A stretch of 64,000 nucleotides of DNA from Geobacillus genomosp. 3 (GCF_000445995.2 NC_022080.4:318001-382000); one strand, 5' to 3'. Shown: positions 34,502-44,211, numbered from the stretch's first letter. Notes: generated by a model from the letters alone, not told the origin. Made by a program: numbers and translations.

Positions 34502-36028
34502 ATGAGTAATGGGTTTTTAGAATATCTTCGACATCAAGAAGACTTTACATGGCGGGAGTTGCTCGGCAGTCTCGAAAAAATGAATATGCTGTTCGGGCCG
34601 CGTGATGATGTATACTGGTTGGCGATGCCAGATAAAAGAAAAATATTATTCATTTCTTCGTCGTGTGAGCAGCTATACGGCCTGCCTCCGGCCACCTTTT
34701 ATCATGACGGGGACGTATGGAGCAAAGTATCGCATCCTGATGATCGTGCCAAGGCGGAGGAAAAATGGGTGGCTTCTTCGAACGCCGAAGCGAATACGCA
34801 AACATATCGCATCATTAACCAGCGTGATGGGTCTGTGCGCTGGGTGCTTGAGCGGACGTCCCTTGTGCTTGGTCAGGCGGGGGATATCAAACTGATGAGC
34901 GGCTTTGTCACGGACATTACTGAGGAGAAACGGAACGGGGATCAGCTCCGGCTTGCGGAGCAAGTGTACGCCGCCATAGAGCAGGCGATGCTCGTGACCG
35001 ATGCCGAGTTCGCTATCCGGTTCGTCAACCCGGCGTTTACGAACATTACCGGCCATAGTGCGGAAGTGATCGGCCAGCCGTTGCAAACACTGTATGCCGG
35101 TTACTACGATGCCTGGTTTTACGAAGTAGTCAAAACCGGGATCGAGGAAAGCGGGGAATGGCGCGGACGCGTGCGTTGGCGGCGGAAAAACGGATCCGTG
35201 CATGTCAGACCAACGACGGTGCGGCCCGTTCATGCTCCGGAAGGGGAGATTGTCTTTTATTTGTTTTTGTTTTCCGGCCCGTTCCGTGGGACAGCTTACG
35301 TTGAGGCGATGAAGGACGATTTAAAGCTGGCCCGCGAAGTGCAAAAGCGTGTATTAAGCAAACCGTTATCAACCAACGGGATCGGTATCGCTGGAACATA
35401 CATCCCATCGCAGGAACTAGGCGGCGACATGTATGCCTGGTATCCGATCGACCAACAACGGTATGGCATTTTTTTAATGGACGTGATGGGACATGGAGCG
35501 GCAGCTTCGCTTATTTGTATGTCCGTGCGCTCGCTTCTTAACGGCATCATCCGCAAAGGGATCGTCCCGAAAGAAGTGTTCCGCGAGCTGAATCGTCATA
35601 TGCACCAGCTGTACCACGAAAATGGGGGAATGACGTATTATTTCACTGCTGTATATGTCCTTGTCGATGTGAAGAAGCGAACGATCGAGTATGCATCGGC
35701 CGGCCATCCGCCCGGGTTTTTGTTTCAGCCGGATGGCACGGTGGCCGAATTGGATCGCGGTTGCGCGCCGATCGGACTGCTCCCGCGCCTTTTTATCGAT
35801 AGCGGTCGTCTGCACTATGAACCCGGGGCGACGCTCGTGTTGTATTCCGATGGGGTCATTGAAGGGGGAGCGGGTTCGATCCGGCAAAATATCGGAGAGT
35901 TCCGCGACGCGCTAGCGCCATACGTCTCTCTCGACGAGCGTGCACTGTTGGCCCACCTGCGTCGCCATTTTGCCCAAAAAGGACCGCTTCCGGACGATTT
36001 CTCAGCGGTGGTCGCTAAGCTTAGGTAG
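34502..36028 (+). CDS. PAS-PAS-PP2C phosphatase, RsbP/RsbU type
   Basis: A 508-residue serine phosphatase with no membrane helix. The first PAS domain spans about residues 30-145 (ILFISSSCEQLYGLPP ... MSGFVTDITEEK), and a second about 150-265 (FAIRFVNPAFTNITGHSAE). A SpoIIE/PP2C domain follows from about residue 285. Metal-binding residues are visible in GGDMYAWYP, MDVMGHGAAAS, YSDGVIEG and DDFSAVV. It should dephosphorylate the STAS protein at 34163 in response to a signal sensed by its PAS domains, as RsbP does for energy stress. It is the last gene of the three-gene module. Confidence 0.9.
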   Translation: MSNGFLEYLRHQEDFTWRELLGSLEKMNMLFGPRDDVYWLAMPDKRKILFISSSCEQLYGLPPATFYHDGDVWSKVSHPDDRAKAEEKWVASSNAEANTQTYRIINQRDGSVRWVLERTSLVLGQAGDIKLMSGFVTDITEEKRNGDQLRLAEQVYAAIEQAMLVTDAEFAIRFVNPAFTNITGHSAEVIGQPLQTLYAGYYDAWFYEVVKTGIEESGEWRGRVRWRRKNGSVHVRPTTVRPVHAPEGEIVFYLFLFSGPFRGTAYVEAMKDDLKLAREVQKRVLSKPLSTNGIGIAGTYIPSQELGGDMYAWYPIDQQRYGIFLMDVMGHGAAASLICMSVRSLLNGIIRKGIVPKEVFRELNRHMHQLYHENGGMTYYFTAVYVLVDVKKRTIEYASAGHPPGFLFQPDGTVAELDRGCAPIGLLPRLFIDSGRLHYEPGATLVLYSDGVIEGGAGSIRQNIGEFRDALAPYVSLDERALLAHLRRHFAQKGPLPDDFSAVVAKLR

Positions 36029-36109
36029 AGAAGGAAAGAGAAGTTGCCTGTATCGGTCGGCGGCTAGTTTAAGAATCGGTCATGATATGTGTTTGGCCTT
36101 CCTGTTTCC

Positions 36110-36141
36110 GAATAAAACGGATGTCCCGCCTCAGGGGCATC
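36110..36141 (-). terminator. terminator of the TauE/SafE gene
   Basis: GGATGTCCC pairs with GGGGCATCC around a six-base loop. The T-rich tail (GTTTTATT) is on the minus strand. Confidence 0.65.
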
Positions 36142-36152
36142 CCTTCCCCATT

Positions 36153-36884
36153 TCACGAAAAGACCAACAAATTCATTCCCGCTATCAACACAATCAAGGA
36201 AGCCAGTTTTTTGATCCGTGTATGCGGGAGACGTTCAAACCATTTCAGGCCGATGTGTACGCCGGCCAATACGGCCACGATGCCAAGCAAAAAGTAAAGA
36301 GCGAATGAACCGGTAAAGTCGCCGTGAATCCCATGCAAAATGATCGTAAAACTGTTCATGATGATAAAGGATGCTTGAAGATTGGCATTATAGCGTTCCT
36401 TTTCCTTATAGCGCATCAGAAAATAAAAGACAAAAAAAGGTCCGCCTACAGCGAAAATTCCTCCGATCATTCCGCCGGTCAAACCGATCAACATAGGAAA
36501 GAGGGGCTTTTCAAACGACGGGGTATAGGTGTTTTTTTCACTTACATAAAGATAAACAACCATTCCAATGAGCACGAGGCCCAGCAATTTTCTCATCATC
36601 TCAGTCTCGCCATAGAAGCTTAGGATAAAGAATGACAATACGCGGCCCGCCAAGGCGAAACTCAAGATAGAAAGGAGATCTTTGACCTGAATATATTTTC
36701 TGAACTTGACCGCCACGTGAAGCGATATAACGATTGTCAAAGCCAACACTAATAATGTGCTATTCTTAAAGGGTAATAAAATTGGCAAAAGCCCCATGGA
36801 AAACAAGCCGAAGCCAAATCCGCTCGCCCCTTGGATAAAACTGCCGACAAAAAGAATGGCCAATACGAAAAGAAGTTCCCACAT
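36153..36884 (-). CDS. TauE/SafE-family membrane transporter
   Basis: A 243-residue protein with about eight membrane helices. It has the family N-terminus FVGSFIQGASGFGFGLFSMG and the repeat-related segment IGLTGGMIGGIFAVGGPFFV in its second half. Members export or take up sulfite, sulfoacetate or other small anions. The substrate cannot be read from sequence. The gene stands alone, facing away from the RDD gene. Confidence 0.87.
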   Translation of the reverse strand: MWELLFVLAILFVGSFIQGASGFGFGLFSMGLLPILLPFKNSTLLVLALTIVISLHVAVKFRKYIQVKDLLSILSFALAGRVLSFFILSFYGETEMMRKLLGLVLIGMVVYLYVSEKNTYTPSFEKPLFPMLIGLTGGMIGGIFAVGGPFFVFYFLMRYKEKERYNANLQASFIIMNSFTIILHGIHGDFTGSFALYFLLGIVAVLAGVHIGLKWFERLPHTRIKKLASLIVLIAGMNLLVFS

Positions 36885-37151
36885 GCAATGTCATGCCTTT
36901 CTTTATAAAATGAAATGACGCTGTTTGCCTATGTCCGCCTGCCGCTGCCCGATCCTTCTTAGTTTACTATATACGGATTTTTCACCAATACTACTTTTAG
37001 GGAAAACTTTTCGCCTTTGTCGGTCCAAAACGGGCTAAGAAGCTTTAGGAAGAAAGTTGTGGATTTCTCCCCTGAATTTAGGCTAAAATGAAGACAATTG
37101 TACTGTCGGTGGCGAATACAATATAGAAAAGCCAGGAGGAGGGGAAGGCAT

Positions 37152-37565
37152 ATGACGGTGACGAACCCGGCTGGATTTTGGAAGCGGCTGTTGGCTAACT
37201 TGTTAGACGCTATTGTAGTCGGCATTCCGATTTCGATCATCGGCTATTTGATTACAGGCAGCGGGGAAACGAACTGGTTTACGTCATTGGCAAACTTGCT
37301 TTACGCCTTAGTTGTTCCAGCGGTGTGGTACGGGTATACGGTTGGCAAGCGGATGATTGGCATCCGGATCGCCAAGGTGAACGGCGGCAAAGTCGGTATT
37401 GGCACGATGTTTTTGCGTTCGTTTGTCGGCGGATTGATTTATTTCATTACCTTTGGCATCGGCCTGATCATTAGTGCCATTATGGTGGCGGCAAGGGAAG
37501 ACAAACGGTCGATTCACGATTTTATCGCCGGCACGTATGTCACAACGGACAAACCGACCGCATAA
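37152..37565 (+). CDS. RDD-family membrane protein
   Basis: A 137-residue RDD protein with three to four membrane helices. The N-terminal FWKRLLANLLDAIVVGIPI holds the Arg and Asp of the family motif. VGKRMIGIRIAKVNGGKV and REDKRSIHDFIAGTYVTT are the other conserved parts. Some RDD proteins act in cation or solute transport. The start at 37152 follows AGGAGGAGGGGAAGGC. Confidence 0.88.
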   Translation: MTVTNPAGFWKRLLANLLDAIVVGIPISIIGYLITGSGETNWFTSLANLLYALVVPAVWYGYTVGKRMIGIRIAKVNGGKVGIGTMFLRSFVGGLIYFITFGIGLIISAIMVAAREDKRSIHDFIAGTYVTTDKPTA

Positions 37566-37571
37566 ACAATG

Positions 37572-37607
37572 AAAAAAGCGGGCTTCCAAATAGAGGCCCG
37601 CTTTTTT
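37572..37607. terminator. bidirectional terminator between RDD gene and siderophore operon
   Basis: AAAAAAGCGGGC pairs with GCCCGCTTTTTT (12 bp) and gives T runs on both strands. Confidence 0.88.
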
Positions 37608-38811
37608 AACTTGAGGAATCAAGATAAATAAAGTCCGGGTGCGGGTGGCTTAAAAAGTCATGGTGGGAAATGTCCCAGCCATAGGCACCGGCATAGCGGA
37701 ATAATACGATGTCACCGACGCGCAGGCGGGCGCAAGGCACATCCCGGGCCAATATATCGTTTGGTGTGCACAACTCACCGGCTAACGTCACCCGTTCGCC
37801 GAACAAAGATGGGCGGTCAAACGGGTAACGCCATTCGTTGATCGGAATGATGAGAAAAGGGTGGTTCATTTTCCATGCCGCCGGCAGCCGGAGATGGTGG
37901 ATGCCGCCGCGGAGAATGGCAAAATACGTTCCGTAATTGTTTTTTAAGTCGAGCACCTCAGCCGCGTAGTAGCCGTTATGGGCGGCGATCAAGCGGCCAA
38001 GTTCGAAAATGACCGTCCAATGCGGAGAGGCATGGCGGCGCAGCAACAAATGTAGTTCTTTGGCAAACCAATCCCAACGAAACTGCCGGTCCGGGTCGTT
38101 GTAATGGACGCCGACTCCGCCTCCGACGTTAACGAACGAAAACGGCCGCCCGTATGTTTTTTCCGTTTGCCTAACGAATGACAGGCACGTTTCGATAAAG
38201 GCAAGATGGGCCTGCTCGTCGGTATGATTGGACATGGCGTGAAAATGGAACCCTTGCAGATCAATAGACGGAAGCGCCAACGCTGTGCGAATCGCTTCGC
38301 CGATATGCCATTCGTCGAGGCCGAACTGGGTCGGTTTTCCCGCCATATGCAACGTAGCGCCTGGAGCGGTTTGGCGCAAATTGACCCGCAGGAGCACGCG
38401 TGCGGTCGTTTGCCGCTCGGCGGCGATCCAGTGGAGCCGCTGCAGTTCCCATATGCTTTCGACATGAATGAGGGCTACACGCGCCTCGGTTGCTGCGATG
38501 AGTTCTTCGTCTGTTTTTCCCGGTCCGCCAAAAATGACCGGGGTGTCGGCAAACAGGCGGCGGACTTTTTGCAGCTCGCCGCCCGAGGCTACTTCAAACC
38601 CGGCCACATGCGGCTGGATCGCCTGTAAGACGCGCGGATCCGCGTTTGCCTTGACGGCATAAAAAAGTCGGACGGAAGGGGGAAGCGGGGCGGATAGCCT
38701 GGCTGTATGGGCGCGCAAGCCTTCCAGGTCATACACATAGGCGCAGAGCGGAGCCTGCTGTTTTGTCTTGTGATCCGTGATCACTTGAATGACGTCGCTT
38801 AATCGTTCCAT
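37606..38811 (-). CDS. fold-type III PLP decarboxylase/racemase of siderophore operon
   Basis: A 401-residue protein of the diaminopimelate/ornithine decarboxylase superfamily. The PLP lysine is Lys54 in LFYAVKANADPRV. GGGVGVHYNDPD supplies phosphate contacts. The Cys of LAGELCTPNDILARD corresponds to the catalytic Cys of decarboxylases. It is the last gene of the NIS siderophore operon and overlaps the exporter gene by 13 bases. In known loci such an enzyme either decarboxylates a citryl-diamino acid intermediate (SbnH) or racemises ornithine (SfaC). The retained Cys motif favours decarboxylation, as inference. Confidence 0.85.
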   Translation of the reverse strand: MERLSDVIQVITDHKTKQQAPLCAYVYDLEGLRAHTARLSAPLPPSVRLFYAVKANADPRVLQAIQPHVAGFEVASGGELQKVRRLFADTPVIFGGPGKTDEELIAATEARVALIHVESIWELQRLHWIAAERQTTARVLLRVNLRQTAPGATLHMAGKPTQFGLDEWHIGEAIRTALALPSIDLQGFHFHAMSNHTDEQAHLAFIETCLSFVRQTEKTYGRPFSFVNVGGGVGVHYNDPDRQFRWDWFAKELHLLLRRHASPHWTVIFELGRLIAAHNGYYAAEVLDLKNNYGTYFAILRGGIHHLRLPAAWKMNHPFLIIPINEWRYPFDRPSLFGERVTLAGELCTPNDILARDVPCARLRVGDIVLFRYAGAYGWDISHHDFLSHPHPDFIYLDSSS

Positions 38812-40037
38812 GTTCTTCCTCCTGTAGAGATGTTCCATAGTTCTTTTCGCCGCCAAAAGATAAGCACACAAAGAAGACAGAGCCCCCCCATCGCATAGCC
38901 GGCCGTTTTTACCCCGGCGTACTCGGCGACGGCGGTAAGCAAAAGCGTGCCGAGCGGGATGAACCCGCGGTCCATTAAGGCGATGCTCATAATCCGTCCG
39001 CGTAGGCGATCCGGAACGGTCAGCTGAACGGCTAGGCGGCATAGCGTCCGATACAGCTGACCGGTCAGCCCGGCCAGCGCCATCGCAGCCAAGCAAAGCC
39101 ACTTATGTTCAAACGAGACGATCCATAGAAGCAACGATAAGGAAAAGGCAAGCAACGAAACGATCAGCCATTTGCCGACCGCCTCAACCGGCCGGAAGGA
39201 AAGCCAGATCGTACCGAGCAACGCACCGACGGACGAGACGGAAAGCAGCAAGGCGAAATCCCCGGCGCCACCTTCGGACAACGCCTCAACGAGGAGCGGG
39301 GTTATCGCTGAATAAGCGAAACCGAACATCATCGGGATGATCGAAAGGGCAAGCAACGCCTGAATGAGCGGGGTGCCCTTGATATAACGGATGGCTTCCC
39401 CTTTGTCGCTTCCTGCTGAGCGTGCAGCCGGTTGGTGGGGGCCGCCCTCCTTTAAAAAGGATACCGCGAGGGCGGCGATAACGAGCATAGCGCTATAGAC
39501 GACAAGCAGCGGGATGCCATCCATCGAAGCGAGCCACCATCCGGCTGCTGCCGGTCCGGCGATCTTTCCGATATGAAGCGCGGCGGTATGCAGTGAAATG
39601 GCGCTCGAGAGCGCCGCGCTCGGAACAAGATGAGCGATGTATGCATTGCGTGCGGCCGTTTCCACGGCCATAAAGACCGAACGGACCAGGACGGCGGCCA
39701 ACAGCCAAACGAATGAGAACGCTTCATGCAGCAACCAGGCGATTGCCAACGTGGACGCGGCCATGCCAAGCAAGGAAGCGGCGAGCACACGGCGCCGGGG
39801 CAGACGGTCGGCAAGCACCCCGCCGAGCCAACTGAATAGAAAGATCGGCAGCAGCCGGCAGGCGTGCAGAACGCCGAGGTCGAGCGGCGAGCGGGAAAGC
39901 TGCAGCACGGCCCAGTTTAAAACGATGAAATCAGCCCACTCCCCGATGCGCGCCGGCAGTGTCCCGGCCCAATACACACGGAACGGGCGCCAAAACAGCG
40001 CGAAGGAAGGGGACGGTTTTTTCCATATAAGAAGCAT
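38799..40037 (-). CDS. MFS exporter, probable siderophore efflux
   Basis: A 412-residue major facilitator with about 12 helices. The N-terminal FRVYWAGTLPARIGEWADFI and the loop VLADRLPRRRVLAASLL are typical of the enterobactin-exporter-like MFS group. It lies between the second NIS synthetase and the PLP enzyme in the same operon, as the exporter SfaA does in the staphyloferrin A locus. The ATG follows AAGGGGAAATCGAT. Secretion of the operon product is the likely role. Confidence 0.85.
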   Translation of the reverse strand: MLLIWKKPSPSFALFWRPFRVYWAGTLPARIGEWADFIVLNWAVLQLSRSPLDLGVLHACRLLPIFLFSWLGGVLADRLPRRRVLAASLLGMAASTLAIAWLLHEAFSFVWLLAAVLVRSVFMAVETAARNAYIAHLVPSAALSSAISLHTAALHIGKIAGPAAAGWWLASMDGIPLLVVYSAMLVIAALAVSFLKEGGPHQPAARSAGSDKGEAIRYIKGTPLIQALLALSIIPMMFGFAYSAITPLLVEALSEGGAGDFALLLSVSSVGALLGTIWLSFRPVEAVGKWLIVSLLAFSLSLLLWIVSFEHKWLCLAAMALAGLTGQLYRTLCRLAVQLTVPDRLRGRIMSIALMDRGFIPLGTLLLTAVAEYAGVKTAGYAMGGLCLLCVLIFWRRKELWNISTGGRTWND

Positions 40038-40052
40038 ATCGATTTCCCCTTA

Positions 40053-42056
40053 TCAACCTGTCGCCAACGGATTGGGCACGGAAACGAAACAATACGTTTT
40101 CGCTTCCGGCTGCAGCCGCATTGTTGCCAGCGCCTTATGATCCACGAGCGGCCGGTATAAAGCTTGGCGGTCTTCGTGCACCGCTGTTTGCAGATTCGGA
40201 TCTTTGGCCAGTTCGTCAAACACTGCATCACATTGGCGGCGGACGCACGTCCAACCTTGTTCTTCAGCGATGCCCCACCGGCGGCAGATGTGGCGGATAA
40301 TTTCCCCAAGTTGATTTTGAAAGACGGTATAAAACACCTTGTTTTGCGCTTCCCGTAAATCGTCGGTGACCGTGAGCGATCCAGGTTGGACGTCGATGTC
40401 AAGCCCTTGGCGTAAAAGGCGCGGCCGGTACAGACGGATGCCTCCCCAGTCGCGAAACAGCAATTTCACCGGTTGCCCTTGCCGAAAGACGGGAACGGTA
40501 TTTTGCAAATGCCCTTCGAGTCCGATGCCGTACTTGACGAGCAACGTCAAAAAGCCGCGGACAGCGATGCCGGCGTACTCGCGAAGAAAGGAAAGCGCCG
40601 TTTCCCGGGATGGTGGACGGTTGGTTGCCTTCGCGTACTCTTCGATGATGTCCACGACGACCGGCTGGCCGCTAAATGGCGACATGGCGTATAAGGCGGT
40701 TCCGGTGATGGCGATTTCTTCTTCGCCAAGGAAACGATCCAGTCCCTCACGATAAATGACGGATAAATTTCGCGCTTTTGTCGGATCTTCCGAGCGGAAC
40801 GAGCAGCCGCCGATTTCACAAACGGGAAGAAAGATGCCGGACAGTGCATGTTCCCTTTCTAGAATGGCGCGAAACAGCTGGCTGTATGCGGCGCCGTTGT
40901 TGGCCGACTGGGGTGAAATGGACCTGACCGTTGAGGTCATTTGGCTATGGACGGCAGTTTTTATATACAGCGGGGTTTCCTTCGCCAAAACGGTCCGGAA
41001 CGAGGCGGTCGCCTGCGTCGGGATCGTCACCCCCTCGATCAGCCAAAGGCGTCCATCGCGCAGCTCCTCACGGTAGACGTCCGGAATGATGTGCTCGTAT
41101 TGCCAAGGATGGACAGGTATGAGCACATAGTCTTCCGGCTTCCGGTTTGCCTGCCGGAAACGTTCCGCCACCGGGCGTCGCAACGACGGGAAGCGGTCGA
41201 ACAGGAAGGTGTTGGGATCTTCATATCCGTCAAAACGGAAATCGCACAAACTGCGTCGGACGGCGACAATCAGCAGCTGCGGTTCGCCGCCAAATTCCGC
41301 CGAGTAGGCGAACACGTCCTCAGGGGACATCGGCAGTTTCGTTTTGGCGCCCGGATGAAGGTGGTGCCCTTCAATGCAAAGCTGTTCGAAAAATAACGCC
41401 GGGCAAAACGATGGGTCACGCCGTCGATGTTCAATGTACGCAAACAAGCCGTCAGCTTCCGTCCCCGTCACCTGCCATGTCTTCTCAAAGTGCCAATAGG
41501 CAAGTGCCAAATTGGCGGTTCCGTTTTCCAACTCTTTCGCTAGTTGCGCCCATGCGTCTTCCTGGCCGTCCGCTTTCATATGCGGCGCCAGCAGGGAAAG
41601 GAAGGAGATGGCGTCTTGGACCGTTCGGATGCCGCTGCCGATCCACATGATCTCCTCGCCGATGTCGCATTGGCGAAAAGCCGATTCACCGCGGATCGGG
41701 ATGAGCAAACATTCGCCCGGCGCAACCGGGAACAGCTTGTAGGTGATTCCTTCTTGCAAGTTGGCATCCGGAAGCCGGCGGACGGCCGGCTCCCATTCCG
41801 GCGTCAGCCCGTGCCAATTTGTCATATATACCGAGCCGACCACTCGCAAGTTGTAGGAATGGGAGTACAGACCGAATACGTCTTCCCGCAGCAACGCGGC
41901 GACAGTTCGTTGCAAGATCGTTGTCCGCGCCCGAGCGACATGGCGGAAGTAGGCAGAAAGCCGGTCAGGGAACCGTTTCCTGATGAATTCTGCACATTCT
42001 TGCTCGTATGGGTAGAGCGTCATATTCGCCGTTGGGGCGAATAAACGGGTGTTCAT
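40053..42056 (-). CDS. NIS siderophore synthetase, IucA/IucC family (second)
   Basis: A 667-residue NRPS-independent siderophore synthetase. It condenses a carboxylate such as citrate with an amine or alcohol using ATP. Conserved segments are GHHLHPGAKTKLPMSPEDV, HPWQYEHIIPDVY, HSQMTSTVRSISPQSANNGA, and GLEGHLQNTVPVFR, followed by the C-terminal FhuF-like part. The start at 42056 is preferred over the upstream in-frame ATGs because AAAGGAGG lies about ten bases away. The preceding gene overlaps it by four bases. It belongs to the Fur-controlled operon from 43969. Confidence 0.93.
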   Translation of the reverse strand: MNTRLFAPTANMTLYPYEQECAEFIRKRFPDRLSAYFRHVARARTTILQRTVAALLREDVFGLYSHSYNLRVVGSVYMTNWHGLTPEWEPAVRRLPDANLQEGITYKLFPVAPGECLLIPIRGESAFRQCDIGEEIMWIGSGIRTVQDAISFLSLLAPHMKADGQEDAWAQLAKELENGTANLALAYWHFEKTWQVTGTEADGLFAYIEHRRRDPSFCPALFFEQLCIEGHHLHPGAKTKLPMSPEDVFAYSAEFGGEPQLLIVAVRRSLCDFRFDGYEDPNTFLFDRFPSLRRPVAERFRQANRKPEDYVLIPVHPWQYEHIIPDVYREELRDGRLWLIEGVTIPTQATASFRTVLAKETPLYIKTAVHSQMTSTVRSISPQSANNGAAYSQLFRAILEREHALSGIFLPVCEIGGCSFRSEDPTKARNLSVIYREGLDRFLGEEEIAITGTALYAMSPFSGQPVVVDIIEEYAKATNRPPSRETALSFLREYAGIAVRGFLTLLVKYGIGLEGHLQNTVPVFRQGQPVKLLFRDWGGIRLYRPRLLRQGLDIDVQPGSLTVTDDLREAQNKVFYTVFQNQLGEIIRHICRRWGIAEEQGWTCVRRQCDAVFDELAKDPNLQTAVHEDRQALYRPLVDHKALATMRLQPEAKTYCFVSVPNPLATG

Positions 42057-43969
42057 CGTTTCCATTCCTCCTTTTTCCATTTGGCCAGCGGATTGACCGT
42101 TTCAATGAAATGGTTGCGGAGATCATCCGTTAAGCGCATGGCGACGAGCGCTTTCATTGGCAACACCGGGGAAAACAGCGCCTCGCGGTCTTCATTTGCG
42201 TGTCTGTTCGCTTCGTTGTCACGGGCAAGCATCGCAAATGTGCGCTCCATTATTTCGGCTGTCGCACGCCAAAACAGCGGCTCTTCGACCGAGAACGACC
42301 GGGACAGGCAGGCGATCAGCTCGCCAAGATGGTTGTGAATGACGGCATGAGTGAACGTATGACGCAACTCGGTGATCTCGTCCGTCACGATGCTTGAAAG
42401 CGCCAAATCGTGAAGCGGGTAGCGATGGCGCCCGAAACGGCCGGAATGGAGGCGAATTCCTCCTAAATCGCGAACTTGCATCGCTTGAAGCACACCGCGA
42501 CGGAAGACGGGGACACTGTTTTGCAAGTGAGCTTCCAGGCTGATGCCGTATTTGCACAAAAGGACGAGCAACGGCGGAACGAGCATTTCTGCATATTGCC
42601 GGAAAAACCACACAGCCGCTTCGCGCACGGAGCTTGCCCCCTGATTGGCGGCATATTCCTCAACGAGTTCGGCCGCCACCGGCTTGCCGCTTAGGAAGGA
42701 AGAAGAAAGAAGCGCCACAGCCGGCATGGCGATATCCCCTTCCACCAGCCCGCGCTCTGGATTGTCCCGGACGATGGCGGACAGCTGTTTGCTGAGCGTT
42801 GCCGATTCTTCGCCTGTTCGCCCATCAGGGGAAAAGTAGATGCCTGCTTTTTCGCTGATGATCCGGAAGCGGGGGGCCAGCTGCTCGTTGGTGAGCACAT
42901 CGTTCAGCCATGCCGATAAGCGCGGCCCGTTGGCAGCGGCGGCCGGCGATACGGTGCGGACGGCGCTTGTCATTTGCACGTTGACCGGCGTTTTCAAATG
43001 ATCACCGGAAGCGCCCGCGATCATGAATGTGCGCACGGAGACGAGCGGATGGGCACGGAGCGTCCGGCCCTGGATCGGCACGATCGTCTGTTCGTTCAGC
43101 TCCTTTTGAAAATATCGTTGGATCGTATGTTTCCACTGCCAAGGGTGGACAGGAATGACGTCATATTCGCGTTCAGAGCGGCCGCATGTCCGCAACGATT
43201 CCTGTACAGCGGAACGCAACGTTTCTTCCTGTTCGTAAATCCAGTCCGCCATTCGTTCATAGGAAAAAGAAACGAAACGGCAATGGCGGCGATGCACCGC
43301 GACCAAGGGGAGGGCGACGATTGCTTCCCATTCCGGCGAATAGTCGATCACATCTTGGACGCTGAAGCCGAGTCGCGTTTTGGCGCACGGGTGCAACGTA
43401 TGCCCGTCAACGACCGACTGTTCATAAAAAACAAGCGGGCTGAATGGATGCGGTTGGGCGCGCACCCACTCAAGCGAAGAGGAGTGAACTGTCCCGCGTG
43501 GGCCGCGCCGTTCGGCGGCGGCTAAGGCAAGCGCATCATTCACAACACTGTTGGCGATTTCAGCACAAAATCCGTCCCAGTTTGGCATAGGAGCGATCGC
43601 CCCTTCGGATCGCAGCAGCTGAAGCAGCTCCAAAGGGGAGAAGAGGGGAGTTTGTCTCTTCCTGTCCAGCAGCCAAAGGCGTGCAACGGTAAACTGCCCA
43701 AGGCTGAACCGCTCAGCTGCCGCTGCTTTGATCTGTTTCGTTTCCGAAAGCAGGATGGAAAGTTCCCACTCTTTTCCGGTATACCTCCAGTCAACGCGGT
43801 TTGGGCTGATGAGATGTTCGCGGACGAGCGCCTGCAGCAACCGACCGGTGATGCGCCGCCGGCTTTTTGGCAACATAGCCAAAAACAAATGTCCGAGCGC
43901 CGGATCGATTCGTTGCAACTGTCGGTATGCTTGTTCTTCCTCATAGAGAAAGACGGTAGACAACTGCAA
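42053..43969 (-). CDS. NIS siderophore synthetase, IucA/IucC family (first)
   Basis: A 638-residue synthetase and first gene of the operon. It shows DGHTLHPCAKTRLGFSVQDV, HPWQWKHTIQRYF, VNVQMTSAVRTVSPAAAANG and LEAHLQNSVPVFRRG, in the same order as its neighbour. The start is TTG 43969, placed by AGGAGGGAGCACA. Two different NIS synthetases imply two successive condensations on a central amine, as in staphyloferrin A. The overlap with the next gene is ATGA. A Fur box covers the promoter upstream. Confidence 0.92.
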   Translation of the reverse strand: MQLSTVFLYEEEQAYRQLQRIDPALGHLFLAMLPKSRRRITGRLLQALVREHLISPNRVDWRYTGKEWELSILLSETKQIKAAAAERFSLGQFTVARLWLLDRKRQTPLFSPLELLQLLRSEGAIAPMPNWDGFCAEIANSVVNDALALAAAERRGPRGTVHSSSLEWVRAQPHPFSPLVFYEQSVVDGHTLHPCAKTRLGFSVQDVIDYSPEWEAIVALPLVAVHRRHCRFVSFSYERMADWIYEQEETLRSAVQESLRTCGRSEREYDVIPVHPWQWKHTIQRYFQKELNEQTIVPIQGRTLRAHPLVSVRTFMIAGASGDHLKTPVNVQMTSAVRTVSPAAAANGPRLSAWLNDVLTNEQLAPRFRIISEKAGIYFSPDGRTGEESATLSKQLSAIVRDNPERGLVEGDIAMPAVALLSSSFLSGKPVAAELVEEYAANQGASSVREAAVWFFRQYAEMLVPPLLVLLCKYGISLEAHLQNSVPVFRRGVLQAMQVRDLGGIRLHSGRFGRHRYPLHDLALSSIVTDEITELRHTFTHAVIHNHLGELIACLSRSFSVEEPLFWRATAEIMERTFAMLARDNEANRHANEDREALFSPVLPMKALVAMRLTDDLRNHFIETVNPLAKWKKEEWKR

Positions 43970-44013
43970 TGTGCTCCCTCCTCTTATGAAAACGATTATC
44001 AATATCGGTAAAC

Positions 44014-44042
44014 ATCATAATATAAATGATTATCATTTTCAA
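44014..44042 (-). promoter_or_regulatory. Fur-controlled promoter of the siderophore operon
   Basis: On the minus strand TTGAAA (44042-44037) and TATGAT (44019-44014) are 17 bases apart. The spacer and -35 box are covered by AAATGATTATCATTTTCAA (44024-44042), a close match to the 19-bp Fur box. A second weaker site (CGATTATCAATATCG) lies just downstream. Iron-replete repression is expected. Confidence 0.9.
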
Positions 44043-44164
44043 TATGGTGCAAAAAAAACCTCCTTTTGATGCAAAGCGGAGAAGAGGAAGATAAGAAAAA
44101 CGGACTATTCCTCCTTGGCGGCGGGGGGCATTGGACTATTCTGCTGAGAAGGCCGGGCAAAAGA

Positions 44165-44200
44165 AAAAACGGAAGCTCCGTGTTCGGAGCTTCCGTTTTT
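44165..44200. terminator. terminator after the M14 pseudogene
   Basis: AAAAACGGAAGCTCCG pairs perfectly with CGGAGCTTCCGTTTTT (16 bp) around a four-base loop. Confidence 0.9.
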
Positions 44201-44211
44201 CAGCGCGCGGC

